Part shown: positions 1 through 6,044 of the stretch, in pieces | Layout: each line of letters begins with the position of its first letter | Numbering within the stretch: the first letter of the stretch is position 1 | DNA from: CAYTED01 sp964404075 | Lineage (GTDB): Bacteria; Patescibacteriota; Minisyncoccia; Moranbacterales; UBA1568 | Reading direction: 5' to 3' | NCBI GenBank assembly: GCA_964404075.1 | Contig: CAYOIM010000031.1 | Location: 1 to 10,511, forward strand | DNA: 10,511 bases | Made by a program: the position numbers and the translations under genes | Notes under the pieces: generated by a model | Told to the model about the DNA's origin: nothing | What the model saw: only the letters and a program-made list of their open reading frames with translations | Database searches by the model: none

Positions 1-938
1 TCTGCAATGCGCAGATCAAATTCGGTGCGTTCTATGAATATCTCTCTTCACGAAAAGATATTTCATTCGACAAAATCGCGACGGGGCATTATGCACAGAC
101 AGAAGAAATGGTCGTATCGGATGATATTTTTTCTTCGCCTTCTCGACTTATCAATGCTTTCGATGACCGAAAAAATCCCCTCAATCAACGGCATCCAAAG
201 GGATTTTTTCGAACCGAAAGCATTTCTTCGGACAAATCGAAGCCAGCAGAAAAAACACATCCGATACGACCTGAGAAAAAAATGATATTAAAAATGTCAC
301 CCGATCCCGTGAAGGATCAGACTTACTTTCTCTCACAGCTCTCACGGGCACAACTCGCGAAAGCGATATTTCCCATCGGGCATTTGCAGAAAGGGGAAGT
401 GCGGGTGCTCGCGGAGAAATATAATCTGCCGAATGCCAGGAGAAAAGACAGTCAGGGAATCTGCTTCCTCGGGAAGATCGCGTTCGATCAATTTCTCGAG
501 TTTCACCTCGGCAAAAAACCGGGAGATATTATTGATTTCAAGACCGGGGAAAAAATCGGCACACACGATGGATTCTGGTTCTATACCATTGGGCAACGGC
601 GCGGTATTCGATTGTCTGGCGGACCGTGGTTCGTCGTGAAAAAGGACACGGCAAAAAATCTGATCTTCGTTTCCAATCAGTACCGGAGCGAGGAAATGTT
701 TCGGGACTCGTTCGATGTCGGTGGCTTGAACTGGATCAGCGGTTCAACCCCTGTAAAAAATATGTTATCAATAAAGCTTCGGCATGGGGAGAAAATATAT
801 GCCTGCGGGGTGTCATTCCGTGGGAATGGAATAGCGTCGGTGAAACTTCTCGATGATGAAGACAAAGGAATCGCTCCCGGGCAGTTCGCGGTGTTTTATG
901 ATGGGGAGTATTGTCTCGGAGGAGGAGTCATATTGTGA
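1..938 (+). CDS. mnmA: tRNA-specific 2-thiouridylase MnmA, 5'-truncated by window edge
   Basis: MnmA activates U34 of tRNA-Lys/Glu/Gln with ATP and transfers sulfur to make 2-thiouridine in the cytoplasm. Reading starts in frame at base 3 with C-N-x-x-I-K-F, which holds the first catalytic cysteine (Cys102 in E. coli numbering). IATGHY follows at about 75-92. KDQTYFL lies near 312-332, and the second catalytic cysteine is in DSQGICF at 450-470 (codon 462-464). GQRRG (about 594-608) and the C-terminal PGQFAVFYDGEYCLGGG complete the family signature, so the end is intact; only the N-terminal PP-loop half is outside the window. Between GHY and KDQ there are 73 residues where E. coli has 19. The extra 54 codons match a palindromic element (110-271, listed separately). 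The frame stays open across it, so the gene is probably functional, though the effect of the insert is unknown. Stop is TGA. Confidence 0.95.
   Translation, partial: CNAQIKFGAFYEYLSSRKDISFDKIATGHYAQTEEMVVSDDIFSSPSRLINAFDDRKNPLNQRHPKGFFRTESISSDKSKPAEKTHPIRPEKKMILKMSPDPVKDQTYFLSQLSRAQLAKAIFPIGHLQKGEVRVLAEKYNLPNARRKDSQGICFLGKIAFDQFLEFHLGKKPGDIIDFKTGEKIGTHDGFWFYTIGQRRGIRLSGGPWFVVKKDTAKNLIFVSNQYRSEEMFRDSFDVGGLNWISGSTPVKNMLSIKLRHGEKIYACGVSFRGNGIASVKLLDDEDKGIAPGQFAVFYDGEYCLGGGVIL
110..271. repeat. 162-bp in-frame palindromic element inserted within mnmA
   Basis: Perfect 14-bp inverted terminal repeats, GGTCGTATCGGATG at 110-123 and its complement at 258-271. Nested inside are a perfect 10-bp pair (AATGCTTTCG, 153-162 with 215-224) and a perfect 12-bp pair (CGAAAAAATCCC, 168-179 with 200-211). 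The stretches between these pairs are also partly complementary, so nearly the whole element folds into one long hairpin with a loop near 180-199. Length is 162 bp, exactly 54 codons, beginning at the third position of a codon. Deleting 110-271 joins AT to T (Ile), keeps the frame, and leaves 19 residues between GHY and KDQ, as in E. coli MnmA. The encoded segment is Lys/Arg/Ser/Pro-rich and resembles no domain I know. No clear target-site duplication is seen. Confidence 0.88.
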
Positions 939-940
939 AG

Positions 941-980
941 AATATGGAATGTAGAATAGAGAATATTGAATAGAGAAAAA
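941..980. repeat. A/G-rich low-complexity spacer between mnmA and the mutY-like gene
   Basis: The gap carries degenerate repeats of a GAAT(A/G)-type unit (gaatatggaat, agaatagagaatattgaatagag). It contains no convincing promoter: TTGTGA at 933-938 and TAGAAT at 952-957 are only 13 bp apart. A 6-codon ATG reading frame starts at 981 and ends in TAA at 999. Function unknown. Confidence 0.4.
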
Positions 981-994
981 ATGAATTCTCAATC

Positions 995-2014
995 TTGGTA
1001 AGTATGTTGACAATCCAAAAACAGAAGATGCATTTTTTCGAAAAAACGCTCATTGACTTTTTCAAGAAGGTCGGGCGGGAGCATTTGCCATGGCGCCGAG
1101 ATCGGATAACTGCGTATGAGGTATGGGTAAGCGAAATCATGCTCCAGCAGACGCAGGTATCGCGCGTGATTGACTACTACAATCGATTTTTGAAACGGTA
1201 TCCGACGATCGGAGTGCTCGCACGGTCGGATTGGGAAACATTTCTCCCCTATTATGAGGGGCTGGGATATTATGCGCGCGGGCGCAATATGCTCCACGCC
1301 GCGAAAATAATCGTGGCGGATTTCCATGGGAAATTTCCTCGAGAGAAAAAACTCCTCGAAACGATACCTGGTATCGGTCCGTATACCGCCTCTGCGATTT
1401 TGAGTTTTGCGTATGATGAAAATCATCTCGCCTGGGATACGAATCTGAAGCGGGTGATCGGACGGTTTTTCTTCGGGAGCCGGCGGGCGGAATTTGATAC
1501 GGAAGAGATGGCATCACGGTTTTCTCTCCCGGCGAAGTCGTTGAATGCCGCACTTATGGATTTCGGATCGGCGCTCTGTCTCTCCCGGCCGAAGTGTGCG
1601 GCGTGTCCGCTTCGGACGAGGTGTGCATATTTTTCCGAAAACGGAAACCAAGAAACAGTCAATAAAGAACAATCAACAAAAAAGAAAAAAGAAAAAGCGG
1701 AAAAGATTGATTGGAAAGAGGCGCGGGCGTTCGTATTCCTCCATGAGAATCATCGGAAGTATTTTTCCTCGCACAGGAAAAAATATGCGCCGTTTACTCT
1801 TCCGAAGGTGTATAATTCCCGCGCCGGTATCAAGCTTTGGTTTCAGAAAGAATACGGATTAACCGTATCGGTCCGCCCACCACATCGGAAATTGATGATG
1901 CGGAATCAGCCGGTTTTTTTCGTCAATGCCCAAATTCTTTCCGGGAGGCAGTCGTTTGTCGTTTTTTCAAAGAAGGATTTTCAAATATCCAGAGAGAACC
2001 TGATCAAAAAGTGA
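995..2014 (+). CDS. mutY: A/G-specific adenine glycosylase (MutY-like) with atypical FeS spacing
   Basis: A base-excision repair enzyme removing adenine mispaired with 8-oxoguanine. Residue order: N-terminal HhH-GPD domain about 12-210 with LPWR, catalytic Glu47 in VSEIMLQQTQV, HhH hairpin LLETIPGIGPYTA (120-132) and the catalytic Asp148 in WDTNLKRV. The four iron-sulfur cysteines are 195, 201, 204 and 210, spaced C-x5-C-x2-C-x5-C; the usual MutY spacing begins C-x6-C. A Lys-rich linker (about 218-238) follows. The C-terminal part, about 240-339, contains SVRPPHRK and resembles a short, degenerate version of the Nudix-like domain that recognises oxoG. At 339 residues it is near normal MutY length. 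Starts are uncertain: TTG 995, ATG 1004 and ATG 1028 are in frame and none has a good Shine-Dalgarno. The ATG at 1004 is a sensible alternative. It ends in TGA just before a promoter-like sequence for the next gene. Confidence 0.88.
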   Translation: MVSMLTIQKQKMHFFEKTLIDFFKKVGREHLPWRRDRITAYEVWVSEIMLQQTQVSRVIDYYNRFLKRYPTIGVLARSDWETFLPYYEGLGYYARGRNMLHAAKIIVADFHGKFPREKKLLETIPGIGPYTASAILSFAYDENHLAWDTNLKRVIGRFFFGSRRAEFDTEEMASRFSLPAKSLNAALMDFGSALCLSRPKCAACPLRTRCAYFSENGNQETVNKEQSTKKKKEKAEKIDWKEARAFVFLHENHRKYFSSHRKKYAPFTLPKVYNSRAGIKLWFQKEYGLTVSVRPPHRKLMMRNQPVFFVNAQILSGRQSFVVFSKKDFQISRENLIKK

Positions 2015-2020
2015 GAAAAG

Positions 2021-2029
2021 TGCTATACT
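2021..2029 (+). promoter_or_regulatory. Extended -10 promoter candidate for the transporter gene
   Basis: TGCTATACT (TG at 2021-2022, hexamer TATACT at 2024-2029) fits an extended -10 element seven bases after the upstream stop codon. The -35 position, near 2001-2006 (TGATCA), is poor, as is tolerated with an extended -10. The predicted start near 2036 gives a leader of about 18 nt with no Shine-Dalgarno. Confidence 0.45.
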
Positions 2030-2030
2030 G

Positions 2031-2060
2031 AGAGCATGTAAAAAGAAAAACACATGCTTT
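2031..2060 (+). promoter_or_regulatory. Inverted repeat overlapping the transporter start codon
   Basis: AGCATGT (2033-2039) is complementary to ACATGCT (2052-2058), extendable by G-U and A-U pairs outward. The loop is the A-rich 2040-2051. The right arm contains the ATG at 2054, so an RNA starting upstream of 2031 would sequester the start codon. If transcription begins near 2036 the hairpin could not form fully, so an operator-type palindrome is the alternative reading. Confidence 0.3.
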
Positions 2061-2998
2061 GGATCGTCGTCGCCATCCTTTCGTATTTCCTCTCGGCCGT
2101 GGTCGCCGTGCTCGACAAATTTCTCTTGTCGGGTCGTATCGCGTCGGCCGCCATGTACGCGTTTCTCATGGCGATGTTCAGCGCGTTTGCGGCGGTGCTC
2201 ATCCCGTTCGGGGTACAGTGGTATGGGCGATACCCCGTGGGGCTCGCGATCGTTTCCGGATGTCTTTTTCTCTATGCACTCGTCGCGTTTTATGCCGCCG
2301 CGAAGCAAAGCGAAATCGCCAAGGTCGCGCCGCTCGTCGGAGTGGTTGTCGCGCTTGCGTCTTTCGTCATCACTGCGGAAATGAAACTGTATCAGGGCGT
2401 TCCTGTCGGCATGAGCGCCGAGATAGCCCTCTCATTCGCCCTTCTTGTCGGCGGGGCATTCCTCATCTCTTTCGATCTCCCTCTGCGAAAGGCCGATCGG
2501 GTCCCGTTTCTCGGGGTGGTATCGGGGATTCTCTTCGCCATTTCCATCGTCATACTGAAACTCTCCATCGTCGAGATGAATTTCGTCAACGGGTATTTCT
2601 GGTCGCGTGCGGGGATGTTCCTCGCGGGATTTTCGCTCCTTCTCGTCCCGCTGTATCGCCGGGAGATATTCGCCGCGTCCTCGGATTTTTCGAAACCACA
2701 TCGAGAACATCCCCTGACGGGATTCCTCTTTGTCGCGAACAAGGTGAGTGGCGGCATCGCCGCATTTCTCCTCGCGTACGCGGTGTCGCTCGGACCGCTC
2801 GTATTCGTCCATGCCTTGAACGGAGTGCAATTCGCTTTCGTTTTCCTCTTGTCTCTCACGCTCTCCTTTTTCTTCCCGAAAGTATATGGAGAGAAACTCG
2901 CCTTGAACGATTGGATACAGAAGGCGTGTGCGCTCGTCATCATCATACTCGGTATCTGGCTCCTCTCGGTCAATGGCGGCGTCTCCGTGCTCCTCTAA
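2054..2998 (+). CDS. EamA/DMT-superfamily-like membrane transporter
   Basis: A 314-residue polytopic membrane protein. Hydrophobic segments lie at about 2-24, 32-52, 62-82, 89-109, 121-141, 151-171, 181-201, 225-245, 250-274 and 289-306. This gives ten helices, the arrangement expected of two tandem five-helix EamA units of the drug/metabolite transporter superfamily. The first half carries the characteristic helix-3/4 pattern (YALVAFYAAAKQSEIAKVAPL), which resembles the region in EamA proteins where a small-residue helix is followed by an A-x-x-P motif. The half-repeat loop around 141-150 is basic. Substrate cannot be told from sequence; DMT members export amino acids, sugars, nucleotide sugars or drugs. 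It stands alone behind a promoter-like element and is followed by a hairpin repeat at 3005-3054, so it may be monocistronic. The start at ATG 2054 follows an A-rich stretch without a Shine-Dalgarno. Confidence 0.8.
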   Translation: MLWIVVAILSYFLSAVVAVLDKFLLSGRIASAAMYAFLMAMFSAFAAVLIPFGVQWYGRYPVGLAIVSGCLFLYALVAFYAAAKQSEIAKVAPLVGVVVALASFVITAEMKLYQGVPVGMSAEIALSFALLVGGAFLISFDLPLRKADRVPFLGVVSGILFAISIVILKLSIVEMNFVNGYFWSRAGMFLAGFSLLLVPLYRREIFAASSDFSKPHREHPLTGFLFVANKVSGGIAAFLLAYAVSLGPLVFVHALNGVQFAFVFLLSLTLSFFFPKVYGEKLALNDWIQKACALVIIILGIWLLSVNGGVSVLL

Positions 2999-3004
2999 CT
3001 TTCA

Positions 3005-3054
3005 TTTTTTACAACATCGCTCCGCTTTTTGAGCGGTGCGTCCGCTGTAAAAAA
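3005..3054. repeat. Intergenic hairpin repeat, copy 1
   Basis: Outer arms TTTTTTACA (3005-3013) and TGTAAAAAA (3046-3054) pair perfectly. An inner stem, CGCTCCGCT (3018-3026) with AGCGGTGCG (3032-3040), has one T-T mismatch around a TTTTG loop. It starts six bases after the transporter stop. The T tract lies on the 5' side and the A tract on the 3' side, and both are inside the stem, so this is not a standard U-tailed terminator. The right half (3031-3053) is identical to copy 3 over 23 bases. Confidence 0.85.
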
Positions 3055-3095
3055 TACTCTCAACTCCATCCTCTATTTCCTCACCTCTCACGCCT

Positions 3096-4133
3096 ATGTC
3101 AATTCAATCGTTGAAACATGTTTTGAAAATCGCATGGATATTCGTCGGTTCGGCTCTGGCGTTCGTTCTGTTGCTCTTCGGGTACTTCAATCTCCCTGGT
3201 CCGCACCCGAAGGAGGAGGTTTCTCTCGGGATTACTTTTTCCAGCCGATACGCGGAGGCGCTCGGTTTGGACTGGAAAGAAACTTATGTCGCGCTTCTCG
3301 ACGAGGTCGGAGTCCGCAAGATCCGTCTTCCGGTGTATTGGGATCTGGTGGAGAAAGTCCCCGGACAGTATGATTTTTCCGATGTGGATTGGCAACTCGC
3401 CGAGGCGAAGAAACGGCATGCGGAAGTGATCCTCTCCATCGGTCAGCGGGTACCGCGATGGCCGGAGTGTCATATTCCCGAGTGGGCGAATGAAAGCGAT
3501 GCGATCCGGAAGCAGGCTCTTTTCAGGATGCTTCGACAATCGGTAGCGCGGTACCGCGATCATTCCGAGATCGTGAAGTGGCAGGTGGAGAATGAACCAT
3601 TCCTCGTTTTTTTCGGTATCTGTCCGCGTTTCGATCCGAATCAGCTGGAGGAGGAGGTCGCCTTGGTGAAGGCGCTCGATCCGACGCGACCGGTCATGCT
3701 GACCGATAGCGGCGAGCTCTCGCTGTGGTTCCGCGCGGCGAGCCGTGGCGATGAATTCGGTACGACGATGTATCGGAAGATCTACAAGCCGGGAGTAGGA
3801 TATGTGACTTATCCGCTCGGACCGAATTTTTTCCGATTCAAGGAGCAGGTGACGCGACTTTTGACCGATCAAGAGCATTTCTCGGTCATCGAACTCCAGG
3901 CAGAGCCCTGGGCGAACGGATGGGTGGCGGATGCCTCTCTCGATGAGCAGTGGAAGACGATGGATGATCGGCAATTGCGGGGAGTCGTCGATTACGCCCG
4001 TCGGGTCGGGTTTTCGGAAATCTATCTCTGGGGCGGTGAATGGTGGTACTGGCTGAAAGAAAAAAAGGGGCATTCGGAAGTGTGGCATGCCGCACGGGAA
4101 TTATTCCGGGAGTCGGCTTCTTATCGCAGGTGA
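3096..4133 (+). CDS. Membrane-anchored glycoside hydrolase-like TIM-barrel protein (clan GH-A type)
   Basis: 345 residues. An N-terminal hydrophobic helix (about 12-31, IAWIFVGSALAFVLLLFGY) after a short basic stretch acts as a signal anchor, placing the rest outside the membrane. The catalytic part resembles clan GH-A (alpha/beta)8 glycosidases: an early strand with VRKIRLPVYWDLVEKVPGQYDF (here residues 73 to 94), a strand-2/3 segment VILSIGQRVPRWP, then the strand-4 motif VENEP with Glu167 as likely acid/base. The strand-7 segment VIELQAEPW offers Glu266 or Glu270 as nucleophile. The strand-8 segment YLWGGEWWYW closes the barrel. The family (GH5, GH39 or an unclassified one) and sugar cannot be assigned. 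No Shine-Dalgarno precedes the ATG; the leader is pyrimidine-rich. The neighbouring genes encode a surface protein and a sensor kinase, which suits a role in cutting host or own surface glycan, but that is inference. Confidence 0.75.
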   Translation: MSIQSLKHVLKIAWIFVGSALAFVLLLFGYFNLPGPHPKEEVSLGITFSSRYAEALGLDWKETYVALLDEVGVRKIRLPVYWDLVEKVPGQYDFSDVDWQLAEAKKRHAEVILSIGQRVPRWPECHIPEWANESDAIRKQALFRMLRQSVARYRDHSEIVKWQVENEPFLVFFGICPRFDPNQLEEEVALVKALDPTRPVMLTDSGELSLWFRAASRGDEFGTTMYRKIYKPGVGYVTYPLGPNFFRFKEQVTRLLTDQEHFSVIELQAEPWANGWVADASLDEQWKTMDDRQLRGVVDYARRVGFSEIYLWGGEWWYWLKEKKGHSEVWHAARELFRESASYRR

Positions 4134-4138
4134 AGCTA

Positions 4139-4166
4139 TTGCGGTATTTGGCGTTCGCGGTAGAAT
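4139..4166 (+). promoter_or_regulatory. Sigma-70-like promoter for the surface-protein/histidine-kinase pair
   Basis: TTGCGG (4139-4144) and TAGAAT (4161-4166) are separated by 16 bp. They lie in the 63-base gap between the glycosidase stop and the next start, and overlap nothing coding. A start near 4173 would leave a leader of about 24 nt that includes the Shine-Dalgarno GGAGAG (4182-4187), nine bases before the ATG at 4197. Confidence 0.55.
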
Positions 4167-4196
4167 GAGGGGAGGAAATGTGGAGAGAAAAAAAGT

Positions 4197-6032
4197 ATGA
4201 AACAAAACAAAAGCGTTTTTTCTCTATCGGGTCTTTCGTTCGTAGCGGTGGCGGTTTTCGGTGTCGCTTCCGTTTTCGCTTTCGGCGGAGGGAGAGTGGG
4301 GATCGTTCTTGGCGATACGACTTCCAGGACGGACACAACTGTCTTGTCGACGACGACATCAGACCGTACGACTGCGACACCACATGTGGCTACCGATTTG
4401 CCCACGGATACGGAAAAACCGAGCAAGCCATCCGGTCTCCATGCATCAGTTCAGGGGCTGACAGTGGCGCTTTCTTGGAATGCGTCCGCTGACAATGTGG
4501 GCGTTTCGGGATACGGTCTCTATCGGGATGGAACTTTCATGGTGACGGTTCCGGGAACATCCTTTCTTGATACTGGGGTGCAGGCGGGCGTTTCGTATGA
4601 GTATTCGGTCTTGGCGGGAGATTATTTGGGAAACAAATCGGACAGGAGTTCTTCGGTCACGGCGACCATTCCCGCTACTGCGACGACCAGTGTGCCGCTT
4701 GCGACATCCGAAACAATGACAACGCCGACAGCCCCCATGACGACAGCCAGTCCGTCTCTTTCTGAGAGGCGTGTCCTTCCAGGTCGTCCGGGAAATCTCT
4801 CGGTGAGGATCCTCGATAATCGGACGGTCCGTGTCACCTGGTCGGCGCCTTCCGGTGTCACGGGCGTCATCGGGTATCGGTTGTTCAAAAATGATACCTT
4901 TCTCACATCGGTGACCGGAACGACTTATGATGACAAATCGGTCTATGGCGGGCAGGAGTATCGGTATTCTGTGGCGGCGACTGATGCTACCGGAGATGTT
5001 TCGCAGAGGAGCGAAGAGCGGAAAATCATGATGCCGCTCCTCACGCTTCAGACGGGATCGACGACGACGAACACGACTTGGACGGCGGAAAATAACGGTG
5101 ATACGCTCATTGTGAAAAACGCCGATGGCAAGACAATATCGGGACAATCGATTGTTCCTCAGGGGAATATCCTTCCGATAGCGATAGATGATGCTACAAA
5201 GAAAGACGCGGCAAAAAACGCATTGAAGGAGGCTCTGCAAAACGGTTTCATTCCTGTCGATACCGATCTGCTTGCGGTTCGAGATTTGACTCCGGATGAG
5301 ATGATTCGTTTGCCGGTATCACAGTATTTGGATTTCGATAACGACGGACTTTCCAATGACGACGAGTCGCGACTCGGAACCGATCCTTACGGCAAGGATA
5401 CCGATCGTGATGGTTTTAGCGATGGGGATGAGGTGACATCCGGTCATGATCCGAAGCGATTCTCTCCGGGAGATGGACGGGACAAGATGAAAATCGAAGA
5501 TGTGAAGAATATTCGGGCAGCTGAGCGGACGACGACCTCGTCATCGTCTATCCATCAGGATACGAAGAAGGACGATCGCTATCAGGTGAAGCACGCTGAA
5601 ATCGTGAAGGCGCCAACTTCTGATGCACAGCCGATTGTTCGCCTGTCCGGTGTCGCAGTACCGAATGCCCTGGTCACACTCTACATCTACAGTACGCCGA
5701 CCATCGTGACCGTGAAGGCGGATGCTCTCGGCAATTGGTCGTATGATGTGAAAGAGGGTCTGGAAGATGGGGATCACGAGGCATTCGTGGCGGTGACGGA
5801 TAATACGGGGAAAATCACATCGTATGGAGAGGGGATCGCCTTCGTGAAGACTGCCGAGGCTGTCACGGTCCGTCCGATCGCGGAGGCGGCTGAGACGGTA
5901 TCGGAAAATCAGTCTCCGTTGGAACGCTCCCAGACGGAATATTTCTTCGCTGCTTTTATCGCGATCCTCTTTTTCTCCGGTGCCGCGCTCATCGTGGTGA
6001 GTCGAAGAAGCTCGGGACCAATTGTGTCATAA
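4197..6032 (+). CDS. Secreted, membrane-anchored surface protein with FN3, calcium-repeat and Ig-like domains
   Basis: 611 residues. A signal peptide or anchor occupies about 8-39, followed by a Thr/Ser-rich, probably disordered stretch (40-72). Two fibronectin type III domains lie at about 75-158 and 196-278 (W94/W215, Y..Y..SV/A pattern), joined by another Thr/Ser/Pro-rich linker. Residues 379-425 contain two thrombospondin type 3-like calcium loops, DFDNDGLSNDDE and DTDRDGFSDGDE, each followed by G-T/H-D-P spacing. A bacterial Ig-like domain follows at about 465-553 (VRLSG..VPNALVTLYI, DALGNWSYDV). A single hydrophobic helix at 582-602 ends with Arg-Arg and a short tail, so the C-terminus is anchored by a membrane span, with no LPxTG motif. 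Known FN3/TSP3 proteins act in adhesion or as spacers, which fits a surface role here. Shine-Dalgarno GGAGAG lies nine bases upstream. The next gene, a sensor kinase, starts 12 nt after the stop. Confidence 0.85.
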   Translation: MKQNKSVFSLSGLSFVAVAVFGVASVFAFGGGRVGIVLGDTTSRTDTTVLSTTTSDRTTATPHVATDLPTDTEKPSKPSGLHASVQGLTVALSWNASADNVGVSGYGLYRDGTFMVTVPGTSFLDTGVQAGVSYEYSVLAGDYLGNKSDRSSSVTATIPATATTSVPLATSETMTTPTAPMTTASPSLSERRVLPGRPGNLSVRILDNRTVRVTWSAPSGVTGVIGYRLFKNDTFLTSVTGTTYDDKSVYGGQEYRYSVAATDATGDVSQRSEERKIMMPLLTLQTGSTTTNTTWTAENNGDTLIVKNADGKTISGQSIVPQGNILPIAIDDATKKDAAKNALKEALQNGFIPVDTDLLAVRDLTPDEMIRLPVSQYLDFDNDGLSNDDESRLGTDPYGKDTDRDGFSDGDEVTSGHDPKRFSPGDGRDKMKIEDVKNIRAAERTTTSSSSIHQDTKKDDRYQVKHAEIVKAPTSDAQPIVRLSGVAVPNALVTLYIYSTPTIVTVKADALGNWSYDVKEGLEDGDHEAFVAVTDNTGKITSYGEGIAFVKTAEAVTVRPIAEAAETVSENQSPLERSQTEYFFAAFIAILFFSGAALIVVSRRSSGPIVS

Positions 6033-6044
6033 GTATCCTTTTGC

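Noticed and set aside
1007..1012. TTGACA at the mutY start as a -35 box
   Set aside because: It lies inside the coding frame and no -10 hexamer stands at a proper distance before any gene start.
3005..3054. Reading the repeated hairpins as ordinary intrinsic terminators
   Set aside because: The T tract precedes and the A tract follows the core on both strands, and both pair within the stem, so there is no free U tail.
2059..3114. Long open frame (351 codons) in another + frame over the transporter gene
   Set aside because: Arg/His-rich translation with no domain pattern; it shadows a clear ten-helix protein and arises from codon bias in the real frame.
3099..4088. Long - strand open frame (329 codons) opposite the glycosidase
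   Set aside because: The + strand frame has membrane anchor and GH-A motifs; the antisense product shows no family pattern.
4178..4492. ATG at 4178 with a strong GGGGAGG upstream, 104-codon frame overlapping the surface-protein gene
   Set aside because: Its product is Arg/Phe-rich and patternless, and it overlaps a well-supported signal peptide and FN3 frame; the GGAGG may still influence initiation.
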